Origin: Nonomuraea fuscirosea
GTDB taxonomy: Bacteria > Actinomycetota > Actinomycetes > Streptosporangiales > Streptosporangiaceae
Length of the DNA stretch: 64,000 nucleotides
Direction of reading: 5' to 3'
Assembly: GCF_003001935.1 (NCBI RefSeq)
Contig: NZ_PVNG01000030.1
Location: 1-64,000, forward strand
The translations under genes were made by a program, and so were the position numbers. This document shows, piece after piece, positions 33,933-41,582 of the stretch. The notes beneath the pieces are model-generated. The model did no database searches. It had not been told where the DNA came from and worked only from the letters and a program-made list of their open reading frames with translations. Within the stretch, counting starts at the first letter, position 1. Each line of letters opens with the position of its first letter.

Positions 33933-34924
33933 AGCGCCCTACCATCCATGATGTCGCCGCCGCCGCGGGCGTGTCCCGCGGCACGGTGTCCCGCCTGCTC
34001 AACGGCGACAAGTACGTCAGCCCGAAGGCGCGGGTGGCCATCGAGCGGGCCATCTCCGAGACCGGTTACACGGTCAACCGCGCCGCCCGCAGCCTGGTCA
34101 CCCAGCGCACGGGCTCCGTCGTCATGGTCATGTCGGAGCCGCACGAGAAGCTGTTCGAGGACCCCAACTACAGCACGCTGATCCGGGTGGCGATCCGGAT
34201 GCTGGCCGAGCACGACCTGTCGCTGGTGATGATGATGGCGGGCGACGAGGCCGACCGCGAGCGCGTGGTGCGCTACGTGCGCGGCGGCCACGCCGACGGG
34301 GTGCTGCTCGTCTCCACGCACGCGGGCGACCCCCTGCTCGACGCGCTGCAGAGCGGCCCGCCCGCCGTCTCCTGCGGCGCCGTCATCGGCCGCGAGAACG
34401 TCATCCCGTACGCCACCGCGGACGACCGGCTCGGCGCCCGTCAGATGACCGAGTACTTCGTCGGGCTCGGCCGCCGGCGCATCGCCATGATCACCGGCCC
34501 GATGGACACGCCGGGCGGCATCCAGCGCCTGGAGGGCTTCACCGACGTCCTCGGCCGCCGGGCCACCTCCAAACTGATCGCCCACGGCGACTGGACGCAG
34601 GCCAGCGGCGAGCGGGCGATGACGGAGCTGCTGGCGCGCACGCCCGACATCGACGCCGTCTTCGTGGCCTCCGACCTGATGGCCGCCGGTGCCCTGGCGG
34701 CGCTGCGGGCGGCCGGGCGGCGGGTGCCGGACGACGTGGCGGTGGGCGGCTTCGACGACTCCTCGGTGGCGCTCTCGACCCATCCGCCGCTGACCACGAT
34801 CCGCCAGCCGCTGGCCGAGATGGCACAGGCGACGCTGCGGCTGCTGCTGGAACTCATCGACGGGGCCGAGCAGGTGGACCCGGTGATCCTGCCGACCGAA
34901 CTGGTGATCCGCGCCTCCGCCTGA
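33929..34924 (+). CDS. LacI-family regulator of the galactan divergon (GanR-like)
   Basis: 331-aa repressor starting at GTG 33929 inside the end of the permease gene. Helix-turn-helix: TIHDVAAAAGVSRGTVSRLLNGDKYVSPKARVAIERAI. The ligand domain includes RTGSVVMVMSEPHEKLFEDPNY, YVRGGHADGVLLVSTH, RRRIAMITGPMDTPGGIQR and VGGFDDSSVALSTHPPLTTIRQP. It is co-transcribed with the importer. The two 16-bp operators at 30680 and 30816 are its expected sites, with galactobiose or galactose as inducer (inference). Confidence 0.9.
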   Translation: MKRPTIHDVAAAAGVSRGTVSRLLNGDKYVSPKARVAIERAISETGYTVNRAARSLVTQRTGSVVMVMSEPHEKLFEDPNYSTLIRVAIRMLAEHDLSLVMMMAGDEADRERVVRYVRGGHADGVLLVSTHAGDPLLDALQSGPPAVSCGAVIGRENVIPYATADDRLGARQMTEYFVGLGRRRIAMITGPMDTPGGIQRLEGFTDVLGRRATSKLIAHGDWTQASGERAMTELLARTPDIDAVFVASDLMAAGALAALRAAGRRVPDDVAVGGFDDSSVALSTHPPLTTIRQPLAEMAQATLRLLLELIDGAEQVDPVILPTELVIRASA

Positions 34925-35352
34925 CCACCTCACACCCCCGTCGCGCCCCCTCCCCCCCCCCGCCACACCCTTTCCCCCGCTCCGTCGCGTCCCTTTCCCA
35001 TCCGGTCGCACCCTTTCCCTGGTCCCCGTCCCCGTCGCGTCCCTTTTCCCACTCCACCGGGCCCTTCTCCACCCTCGTCGCGCCCTCTCCCCCACCCCGT
35101 CGCCCACTCCACCGGGTCCTCTTCCCCACTCCAATCACGGGCCCTCTCCCCGCCCCAATCACGGGCTCTCCCCCACCCCAATCACGATCTCGCCCCCCAC
35201 TCGGGCGGATCGGAGGGCGAGCGTCGCGATCCCTTCCCGCGCCTACGCTTTCGTGCTCTAATGACCCACGCTTATCCCACCCCCATTTCCCGAAATTTCC
35301 GCACTTTCCGGCAGTACGATCATGCGAGCTGACGTTCCCCGAAGGAGCCACA
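34925..35352. other. 428-bp gap, C/T-rich on the plus strand
   Basis: From 34925 to about 35200 the plus strand is almost all C and T with recurring, imperfect phrases (GTCGCGTCCCTTTTCCCACTCC, CCCCAATCACGGGCTCTC). Candidate purine-strand secondary structure; no ORF with a ribosome site. The last 100 bases are the leader of the methyltransferase gene, with TACGAT at 35315-35320 as a possible -10 and GAAGGAG before the GTG. Confidence 0.6.
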
Positions 35353-36183
35353 GTGGCCGACAACGAGCGGGAGCGGGGCCCGGCGGGCATCGACACCACC
35401 AAGCCCAACGTCTCCCGCGTCTACGACTACATGCTCGGTGGCAAGGACAACTACGAGGCCGACCGCCTGATGGCGCAGAAGGCACTCGAGATCGCCCCCG
35501 ACGCCCGCGAATCCGGGCGCGCCAACCGCGAGTTCCTCGGGCGCGTGGTCCGCTACCTGGCCGCCGAGGCCGGCATCCGCCAGTTCGTCGACCTCGGCTC
35601 CGGCCTGCCCACCCAGGGCAACGTGCACGAGATCGCCCAGTCGGCCGCCGCGAACACCCGCGTCGTCTACGTCGACCACGACCCGACCGTCCTGGTCCAC
35701 GCCCGCGCCCTGCTCGCCGTGAACGACACCACTACGGTCGTCGAAGCCGACGTACGCGAGGCGGACCGGATCCTGGACCATCCGAAGATCCGGCGGGTCA
35801 TCGACTTCGAGCAGCCGGTGGGCCTGCTCATGTTCGCGATCCTGCACCATCTGGCCGACGACGACGACCCGGCCGGGATCATCCGCGCCTTGATGGCCCG
35901 CCTGGCACCGGGCAGCCACCTGGCCGTCTCCTGCTTCCACAACCCCGGCGCGGCCCTTCCCGAGGTCTCCAAGCAGGCGTACGCAGCCGAGAAGATCTTC
36001 AACGAAACCCTGGGCACGGGCCGCTGGCGCACCACCGAGGAGATCCTGACCTACTTCGAAGGTCTGGACCTGGTGGAACCCGGCCTCGTCCCCCTACCGG
36101 AATGGCACCCCGACACCAACGACCGCGCAGAACCCGGCATCACCTACCACACCTTCGTAGGAGCCGTCGGCCGCAAACCGTAA
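35353..36183 (+). CDS. SAM-dependent methyltransferase (DUF574 family), copy 2
   Basis: 276-aa paralog of the gene at 24813. It shares SRVYDYMLGGKDNYEADR, FVDLGSGLPTQGNVHE, VVYVDHDPTVLVHARALLAVNDT and GRWRTTEEIL, and aligns end to end with one or two small gaps. GTG 35353 follows GAAGGAG. It is a single gene, convergent with the YchJ-like gene. Substrate unknown; the family is strongly expanded in actinomycetes. Confidence 0.86.
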   Translation: MADNERERGPAGIDTTKPNVSRVYDYMLGGKDNYEADRLMAQKALEIAPDARESGRANREFLGRVVRYLAAEAGIRQFVDLGSGLPTQGNVHEIAQSAAANTRVVYVDHDPTVLVHARALLAVNDTTTVVEADVREADRILDHPKIRRVIDFEQPVGLLMFAILHHLADDDDPAGIIRALMARLAPGSHLAVSCFHNPGAALPEVSKQAYAAEKIFNETLGTGRWRTTEEILTYFEGLDLVEPGLVPLPEWHPDTNDRAEPGITYHTFVGAVGRKP

Positions 36184-36307
36184 AGCCCGCCCAGCCGCAT
36201 ACCCTGCCGCCCGGACACCGCACACCGTGACACAACGGCCGCCGCAGGCCATGACACCCAGACGACCACAGCAAGTCACGCCCCGGCGGGTCCCAGGCAG
36301 TGAGGCG

Positions 36308-36685
36308 CTACAGGGCACCCGCGTAGACCCAGCGGCCCTCGTACCGGACGAACCTGCTGTTCTCCTCCATCTCCCCCGGCCGGCCGCGGTCGAGGTAGTG
36401 GGCGCGGAAGCGCACGGTGCCCTCGGTGTGCACGACACTGCCCCCGCTGCTGTCCAGCACCTCCAGCCGCGTCCACTTCACCCGCCGATCCTGTACGGCC
36501 CCCGCCGGTCGAGCGGACGGCAGCCAGCTGCGCAGCAGGTAGGCCTCGTCCCCGACCGCGAACGCGCTGAACCGTGACCGCATGAGCTGCTCGGCGGTGG
36601 CGGCAGCAGCCTCACCGCGATGAAGCCTGCCACAGCAGTCCTGGTAGGTACCGGGCAGACCGCAAGGACACGCACGAGGAGCCAT
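36308..36685 (-). CDS. YchJ-family protein (SEC-C type metal-binding motif)
   Basis: 125-aa protein. The N-terminus has a zinc-binding cysteine cluster CPCGLPGTYQDCCGRLHRG, the SEC-C pattern, followed by the YchJ domain (AEQLMRSRFSAFAVGDEAYLLRSW, VHTEGTVRFRAHYLD, ENSRFVRYEGRWVYAGAL). Function unknown; it belongs to the UPF0225 group. ATG 36685 is chosen because the cysteine motif follows at once. Confidence 0.88.
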   Translation of the reverse strand: MAPRACPCGLPGTYQDCCGRLHRGEAAAATAEQLMRSRFSAFAVGDEAYLLRSWLPSARPAGAVQDRRVKWTRLEVLDSSGGSVVHTEGTVRFRAHYLDRGRPGEMEENSRFVRYEGRWVYAGAL

Positions 36686-36781
36686 GCCCCCATTCTCCCC
36701 TGGCCTCGACACCCCGGTGCCACCCCTCCGCACCACCACCAGCCCCACGGCCTCGTGGCCGCGACCCCGCCGTGGAGCCGG

Positions 36782-37633
36782 TCAGGTGGGGGTCGTGAGC
36801 TGGGTCGTGAGGTGGGTCAGGGTCGGGCCCAGTGGGGCGTCCACGGTGAGCGTGGCGTCGGCGTCGGCGCCGGTCGGGCCCTGGTTGACGATCGCGATGG
36901 GGATGCCGAGCGCCGCCGCCCGGCTCACGAACCGCAGCCCCGACCTGATCGCCAGCGACGACCCGAGCACCAGCAGCACCCGCGCCCCGCCCACGACCGC
37001 GAAACACTCGTCGACGCGCGGCCCCGGCACGTTCTCCCCGAAGAAGACGACGTCCGGCTTGAGCAGCCCGCCGCAGCCCGTGCAGTCGACCACGCGGAAC
37101 GTGGCCACCTGGGCGTCGGTCAGCACGGCGTCACCGTCGGGGTTGATCTGGCCGGCCGCCGCCTCCCAGTCCGGGTTGGCCGCGCGCAGGCGCCGCTCCA
37201 GCTCGGCGCGCGGCGTGCGCTCGCGGCAGGACAGGCACACGACACGGTCGAGCCCACCATGCAATTCGATCACCTGGCGGGCGCCGGCCGCCTGGTGCAG
37301 GCCGTCCACGTTCTGGGTGACGATGCCGGCCAGCAGCCCGCGCCGCTCCAGCTCGGCCACCGCCCGGTGACCGTCGTTGGGCTGAGCCAGGCCGATCTGC
37401 CGCCAGCCGACGTGACTGCGCGCCCAGTAGCGCCGCCGCGCCTCGGCACTGCCCACGAAGCGCTGGTACGTCATCGGCTCCGCCCGCCTGGCCCGCCCTG
37501 TCGGCCCCCGGTAGTCGGGAATCCCCGACTCGGTCGACAGCCCGGCCCCGCTGAGCACGGCCACCCGACCCCTGGAGACCAGCTCGACCAGCTCCGCGAC
37601 CCCGGTCATGCTCGGCGTGATGCTTGTTGTCAC
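36782..37633 (-). CDS. Sir2-family NAD-dependent protein deacylase 1
   Basis: 283-aa sirtuin. NAD-site motifs: VLSGAGLSTESGIPDYRGPTG and VTQNVDGLHQAAGA; the catalytic His is in IELHGGLDRVVC. The zinc pairs are CLSC and CTGC. FFGENVP and LGSSLAIRSGLRFV complete the fold. GTG 37633 is proposed since GGGAGGGGG lies upstream; ATG 37609, eight codons in, is an equally reasonable start. A second, shorter sirtuin lies at 51556. It is separate from the ABC exporter genes, which start beyond its 5' end on the same strand. Confidence 0.88.
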   Translation of the reverse strand: MTTSITPSMTGVAELVELVSRGRVAVLSGAGLSTESGIPDYRGPTGRARRAEPMTYQRFVGSAEARRRYWARSHVGWRQIGLAQPNDGHRAVAELERRGLLAGIVTQNVDGLHQAAGARQVIELHGGLDRVVCLSCRERTPRAELERRLRAANPDWEAAAGQINPDGDAVLTDAQVATFRVVDCTGCGGLLKPDVVFFGENVPGPRVDECFAVVGGARVLLVLGSSLAIRSGLRFVSRAAALGIPIAIVNQGPTGADADATLTVDAPLGPTLTHLTTQLTTPT

Positions 37634-37791
37634 AGATCCATGGTGCCCCCTCCCACCGACAACCTCGTCCACCACCCCACATCTCGAACGGCCCACATCC
37701 CGAGCAGCCCGTGCCCCGGCGGTCCGTGGTTCCATCGTCCGCAGAACAGCCATCCGTGGATCAGCCGTCCACGGGTCACGTCGCCCGAGGG

Positions 37792-39564
37792 TCAGTCGCC
37801 CGTTCGTTCCTCCGCCTCCGCGATCAGCTCGGCGTGCCAGAGCCGTCGCATCTCCGGGCACGTCTCCAGCAGTTCGGCCAGCGGCCCCCGCCCGGCGACC
37901 CGCCCCCGGTCCAGGACGATCACCTGGTCGGCGCGTTCGAGGGCGGCCTGCCGGTGGGAGACGACCAGCACGGTCTCCGGGCCGTTCCGGGCGATCCGCT
38001 GCCACAGCAGCCGCTCCGTCTCGACGTCCAGCGCCGACGACAGGTCGTCCACGACCAGCAGGTCCGGATCTCGTACGAGGGCGCGGGCGGCGCTGACCCG
38101 CTGCGCCTGCCCGCCGGACAGCCGCATCCCGCGCGGCCCGACGAGCGTGTCCAGCCCGGCGGGCATCTCGGCCAGGTCCTGCTCGAAGGCCGCCAGCTCC
38201 AGCGCCCGCCGGGCGTCCCCGGCCCGGCCGAGGAGCAGGTTCTCGCCGAGTTCAGCGGAGAATAGCCGTGGGACCTGGCCCGCGTACGCCGTCCGCCCGG
38301 GGACGAGAAACGTGCCCGGATCCTCGACCGGGACGCCGTTCCACGAGATCGTGCCCTCGTCCAGCGGCAGCAGCCCGAGCAGGGCGCGTACCAGGGTCGT
38401 CTTGCCCGCCCCCACGGCCCCGGTCACGACCGTGAACGAGCCCCGCTCGACGCGCAGCCCGACGTCGTGCAGCACCCCGCGCACGCTCACCCCGCGCGCC
38501 TCGAACACGCGCAGCCGGTCGGCGTGCGGCGGCGGGGTCGCGGCGGGCGGCGGGTCGCGACGCAGCCACACGTCGGTGCCCTTGACCAGGTCGGCGGCGT
38601 CCTCGTGCGGCGCCATCATCGCGCTGAGCCGCTCGGTCGCGACCGCGGCCTGCGGCAGCCGGTAGAGGAGGGTGCCGATCGACCGGGGCAGCGCGGTGAG
38701 CCAGCCGATGTAGCTGGTGAACAGCGCGAGGTCGCCCACGGTGAAGTCGCCGCCGCGCATGGCGGGCGCGGCGAGCAGCAGGACGAGCCCGATGCTGAGC
38801 TCGACGGTCGTGGTGGTCGCCGCGTCGAGCAGGTCGGTCGCCATCCGGTCCCTGACGGCGGCGTCGCGCCGCCGCCGGTTGTGCTCGCGCAGCCGCTCCA
38901 GCGCCGCGTCCTCGGCGCCGGCGGTCTTGATCGCCAGTACGCCGCCGAACACCTCCCCCACGTACGCGGTCACGGCCGCCCCGAGCAGCCGGGCCCGCCG
39001 GTGCAGCCGCGCGATCGTCCGCCGCATCGTCCTGCTCAGCACGCCGACCGCGATCATCGGCAGCACCAGCACGAACGTGACGAGGGGATCGACCGCGGCC
39101 ATGATCGGCACGGCGGCCAGGGCGAACAGCGTGGTGCCCGCCAGGCTGACGCTCTCGTCGGTGAAGTCCACCGCGTCGGCCACGTCGTCGCGCATCCGTG
39201 CCACGGACTCGCCGGAGGAGTGCGGCAGCCGGGCGGCGGCGGGGCCGCGCGCGGTGAGGACGGAGCGCAGGACGTTCCCGCGCAGCAGGGTCGCGGCGGC
39301 GGTCCACCAGTAGACGCCGTACGTCCACGCGACCGTGATCACCACCCCGCGCACGACCTCGACCCCCACGAAAGCGGCGCACCACCACAGCGTCGCCTCC
39401 AGGGCGGCCGGCTGATGGCCGCTGATCCGATCGAAGACCTCGCGCAGGACGAGCCCGCCGGCCAGCGGGATCACGTGGACCGGCAGCCACAGCAGCGCTC
39501 CGATCACGTACCGGCGCAGGTCGAACGTGGCCAGCCGGGTGGCCACCCGCGTCACCGGCCTCAT
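37792..39564 (-). CDS. ABC exporter half-transporter B (Walker B Asp variant)
   Basis: 590-aa protein with an N-terminal transmembrane domain (six helices, about 15-310) and a C-terminal ATPase domain. Walker A VTGAVGAGKTTLVRALLG, signature LSGGQAQRVSAARAL (canonical), Walker B LLVVDDLSSALD, where the catalytic Glu is replaced by Asp, then a VVSHRQ switch. It overlaps the partner gene by four bases (ATGA). The Asp pairs with the partner's non-canonical signature to give one degenerate site, as in TM287/288-like heterodimers. It is the last gene of the LanB-led leftward run. Confidence 0.88.
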   Translation of the reverse strand: MRPVTRVATRLATFDLRRYVIGALLWLPVHVIPLAGGLVLREVFDRISGHQPAALEATLWWCAAFVGVEVVRGVVITVAWTYGVYWWTAAATLLRGNVLRSVLTARGPAAARLPHSSGESVARMRDDVADAVDFTDESVSLAGTTLFALAAVPIMAAVDPLVTFVLVLPMIAVGVLSRTMRRTIARLHRRARLLGAAVTAYVGEVFGGVLAIKTAGAEDAALERLREHNRRRRDAAVRDRMATDLLDAATTTTVELSIGLVLLLAAPAMRGGDFTVGDLALFTSYIGWLTALPRSIGTLLYRLPQAAVATERLSAMMAPHEDAADLVKGTDVWLRRDPPPAATPPPHADRLRVFEARGVSVRGVLHDVGLRVERGSFTVVTGAVGAGKTTLVRALLGLLPLDEGTISWNGVPVEDPGTFLVPGRTAYAGQVPRLFSAELGENLLLGRAGDARRALELAAFEQDLAEMPAGLDTLVGPRGMRLSGGQAQRVSAARALVRDPDLLVVDDLSSALDVETERLLWQRIARNGPETVLVVSHRQAALERADQVIVLDRGRVAGRGPLAELLETCPEMRRLWHAELIAEAEERTGD

Positions 39565-41300
39565 CGGCTCACCCCCGCCAGGTCCAGCAGCCGGCCGAAG
39601 CGGCTGTGCGGGTCTGCGGCGAGGTCGGCGCGGCGGCCGTACTCGACGATCTTGCCGTGGTCGAGCACCGCGATCTTGTCCACCCTGGCGAGGGACGACA
39701 GGCGGTGCGCGATGATCACGCCGGTCCGGCCGCGCAGCAGCCGGGCGACGCCGTCCTCGATGCGGCGCTCGGTGGCCGGGTCGAGCCGGCTGGACGCCTC
39801 GTCCAGCACGACGAGCCCGGGATCGGCGAGGAACGCGCGGGCGAACGCGAGGAGCTGCGCCTGCCCGGCGGACACGGTACGCAGCTCGGTGTCGAGCCCG
39901 TCGGGCAGCGCGTCCGCCCATTCCCCGAGCCCGGCCGCGGCGAGCGCCGCGCGCAGCCGTTCGTCCCCTGGGGAGGGCCGGAACAGCGTGAGGTTGTCCC
40001 TGACGCTGGCCGCGAAGAGCTGGACGTCCTGGGTGACCACGCCGATCCTGGCCCGCAGCGACCGCGGGTCGGCCTCGCGCAGGTCCAGGCCGCCGACTAG
40101 CACGGTCCCCTCGACCGGGTCGTGCAGGCGCAGGACGAGCCGGCCCAGCGTGGTCTTGCCGCTGCCGGTCCGCCCGACCAGGCCGAGCGTCTCCCCGGGC
40201 GCGAGCGTGAGGTCGATCCCGGACAGCACCTGCTCGTCGTCGCCGGGGTAGGAGAACCCGACGCCGTCGAGGCGCAGGCCTAGCGGCCCGGTGGCGGGCA
40301 GCGGCCGGGTGCCGGGGATCAGCGACGGGCGCTCGGCCAGCAGTCCCGCGATGCGGGACAGCCCGGCCAGGGCCGCCTGGTACTGCCTGATCTGGTCGAT
40401 CAGCCGCTCGAACGGCGCTCGCACCATGAGTGTGTACTGGAAGAGCAGCACGGCGGTGCCCACCGTGAGCGCCCCGGTCTCCATGGTCCAGGCCGCCAGC
40501 GCAAGCATGATCGCGGTCCCGGCGGCGAAGGCCACCGAGGTGCCCGCCAGCAGGGTGGTGCCGATGCGGGCGTCGTGCCGCTCGGCGCGCAGGACGGCTG
40601 CGCTCGTCTGGTGGAACCGGCGTACGGTGTGCTCGCCCGCGCCGTTGGCCCGCAGATCCTCGGCGCCCGCGAGGCGCTCCTCGAGTACGCCCATCAGGGT
40701 CGCGTTCGCGGCGCGGGAGCCGGCCGCCGAGGGGACGGCCAGGCGCTGCGCCCTGACCATGCCGTACCCGATGAGCAGGCAGTACGCCAGCAGCACGGCC
40801 CCGATGCGCCAGTCGACGGTGAAGACGACGGCGACCACGCCGGCCAGCAGCAGCACGCCGGCCACGACGTCGAGCAGGAACGCCACCACGAAGTCGCCGA
40901 CCGCGACGACGTCGCCGTCCACCCGCTCGATCAGCTCGCCGGGGGTGTGCCGGCCGTGGAAGGCCAGGTCGAGGCCGAGTGTGTGCTCGGTGAGCCGCTC
41001 GCGCAGGCGGTTGGCGCCGTCCCAGGCGAGCCGGCTGGCCAGCCACGCGGTCAGCATGCGGGCCGCCTGGCCTCCGGCGGCGAGCCCGAGGTAGCCGAGC
41101 GCGATCAGTGTCAGGTGGCGGATGCTCGCGCCGGCGATGGCGTCGTCGACGAAGCGCCTGGTGATCTGCGGCGCGGCCAGCGGCAGCGCGGTCGCCGCGG
41201 CGACGGCCGCGGCCAGCGCGGCGCTTTGCCGCCGTCCGGGGCGCAGGAGGCGGAGGAGGGAGAGGTCAGAGGATGAGGTCCTGGAGTCGGACGGTCTCAA
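39561..41300 (-). CDS. ABC exporter half-transporter A (non-canonical signature)
   Basis: 579-aa half-transporter with transmembrane domain (about 25-315) and ATPase domain. Walker A GLVGRTGSGKTTLGRLV, signature degenerate as VSAGQAQLLAFARAFL, Walker B canonical LVVLDEASSRLD, with the IIAHRLSSL switch. The start is TTG 41300, inside the last third of the small peptide gene 41266-41364, so the two are probably coupled. With the downstream gene it forms a heterodimeric exporter that could move the peptide product or a small molecule made on it. Confidence 0.86.
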   Translation of the reverse strand: MRPSDSRTSSSDLSLLRLLRPGRRQSAALAAAVAAATALPLAAPQITRRFVDDAIAGASIRHLTLIALGYLGLAAGGQAARMLTAWLASRLAWDGANRLRERLTEHTLGLDLAFHGRHTPGELIERVDGDVVAVGDFVVAFLLDVVAGVLLLAGVVAVVFTVDWRIGAVLLAYCLLIGYGMVRAQRLAVPSAAGSRAANATLMGVLEERLAGAEDLRANGAGEHTVRRFHQTSAAVLRAERHDARIGTTLLAGTSVAFAAGTAIMLALAAWTMETGALTVGTAVLLFQYTLMVRAPFERLIDQIRQYQAALAGLSRIAGLLAERPSLIPGTRPLPATGPLGLRLDGVGFSYPGDDEQVLSGIDLTLAPGETLGLVGRTGSGKTTLGRLVLRLHDPVEGTVLVGGLDLREADPRSLRARIGVVTQDVQLFAASVRDNLTLFRPSPGDERLRAALAAAGLGEWADALPDGLDTELRTVSAGQAQLLAFARAFLADPGLVVLDEASSRLDPATERRIEDGVARLLRGRTGVIIAHRLSSLARVDKIAVLDHGKIVEYGRRADLAADPHSRFGRLLDLAGVSR

Positions 41301-41364
41301 GAAGCGTCATGCCCTTTGCATAGGAGGATTCGCTGAGCTGGGGGAACATGAACGCTTCCCGCAT
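41266..41364 (-). CDS. 32-residue micro-ORF, candidate precursor/scaffold peptide
   Basis: Between the LanB gene and the exporter genes, a minus-strand ATG at 41364-41362 has a near-perfect ribosome site (GAGGAGG, six bases before the ATG). It opens a 32-codon frame ending at TGA 41268-41266. The peptide starts MREAFMFPQLSE and ends TVRLQDLIL; it has three Ser and two Thr and no Cys. Its position and orientation are those of a precursor or carrier peptide in LanB-type clusters. The 3' end overlaps the exporter gene by 35 bases in another frame, so it could instead be a leader that couples translation. No homology is claimed. Confidence 0.55.
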   Translation of the reverse strand: MREAFMFPQLSESSYAKGMTLLETVRLQDLIL

Positions 41365-41582
41365 CGCGGGCCTCCTCGGGGTGCTGAACTGCTTCAGCCC
41401 GGGATTACACCAGCCTCCTCCGCACCCCGGCAACCGCTTTTCCGCTCACCCGTGAGGACCGGCGGTCGCCGGCACCGGGTTCTCAAGGGGATCACCGGTG
41501 TCCGCGGGGTCGGGCCTCGGGTCGAGCAGCGGCGTCGTCCGGGGGTAGGGGCACGGCGCCGGGGAACTTACGGGCGAGTCCT

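Noticed and set aside
34925..35200. C/T-rich stretch as a gene for a repetitive protein
   Set aside because: Frames through it give Gly/Arg/Glu- or Ser/Pro-rich text with no start signals; treated as non-coding.
41446..41582. Alternative frames after the LanB stop as an extra peptide gene
   Set aside because: Pro/Arg-rich frames without ribosome sites; only the 41364 ATG has a convincing one.
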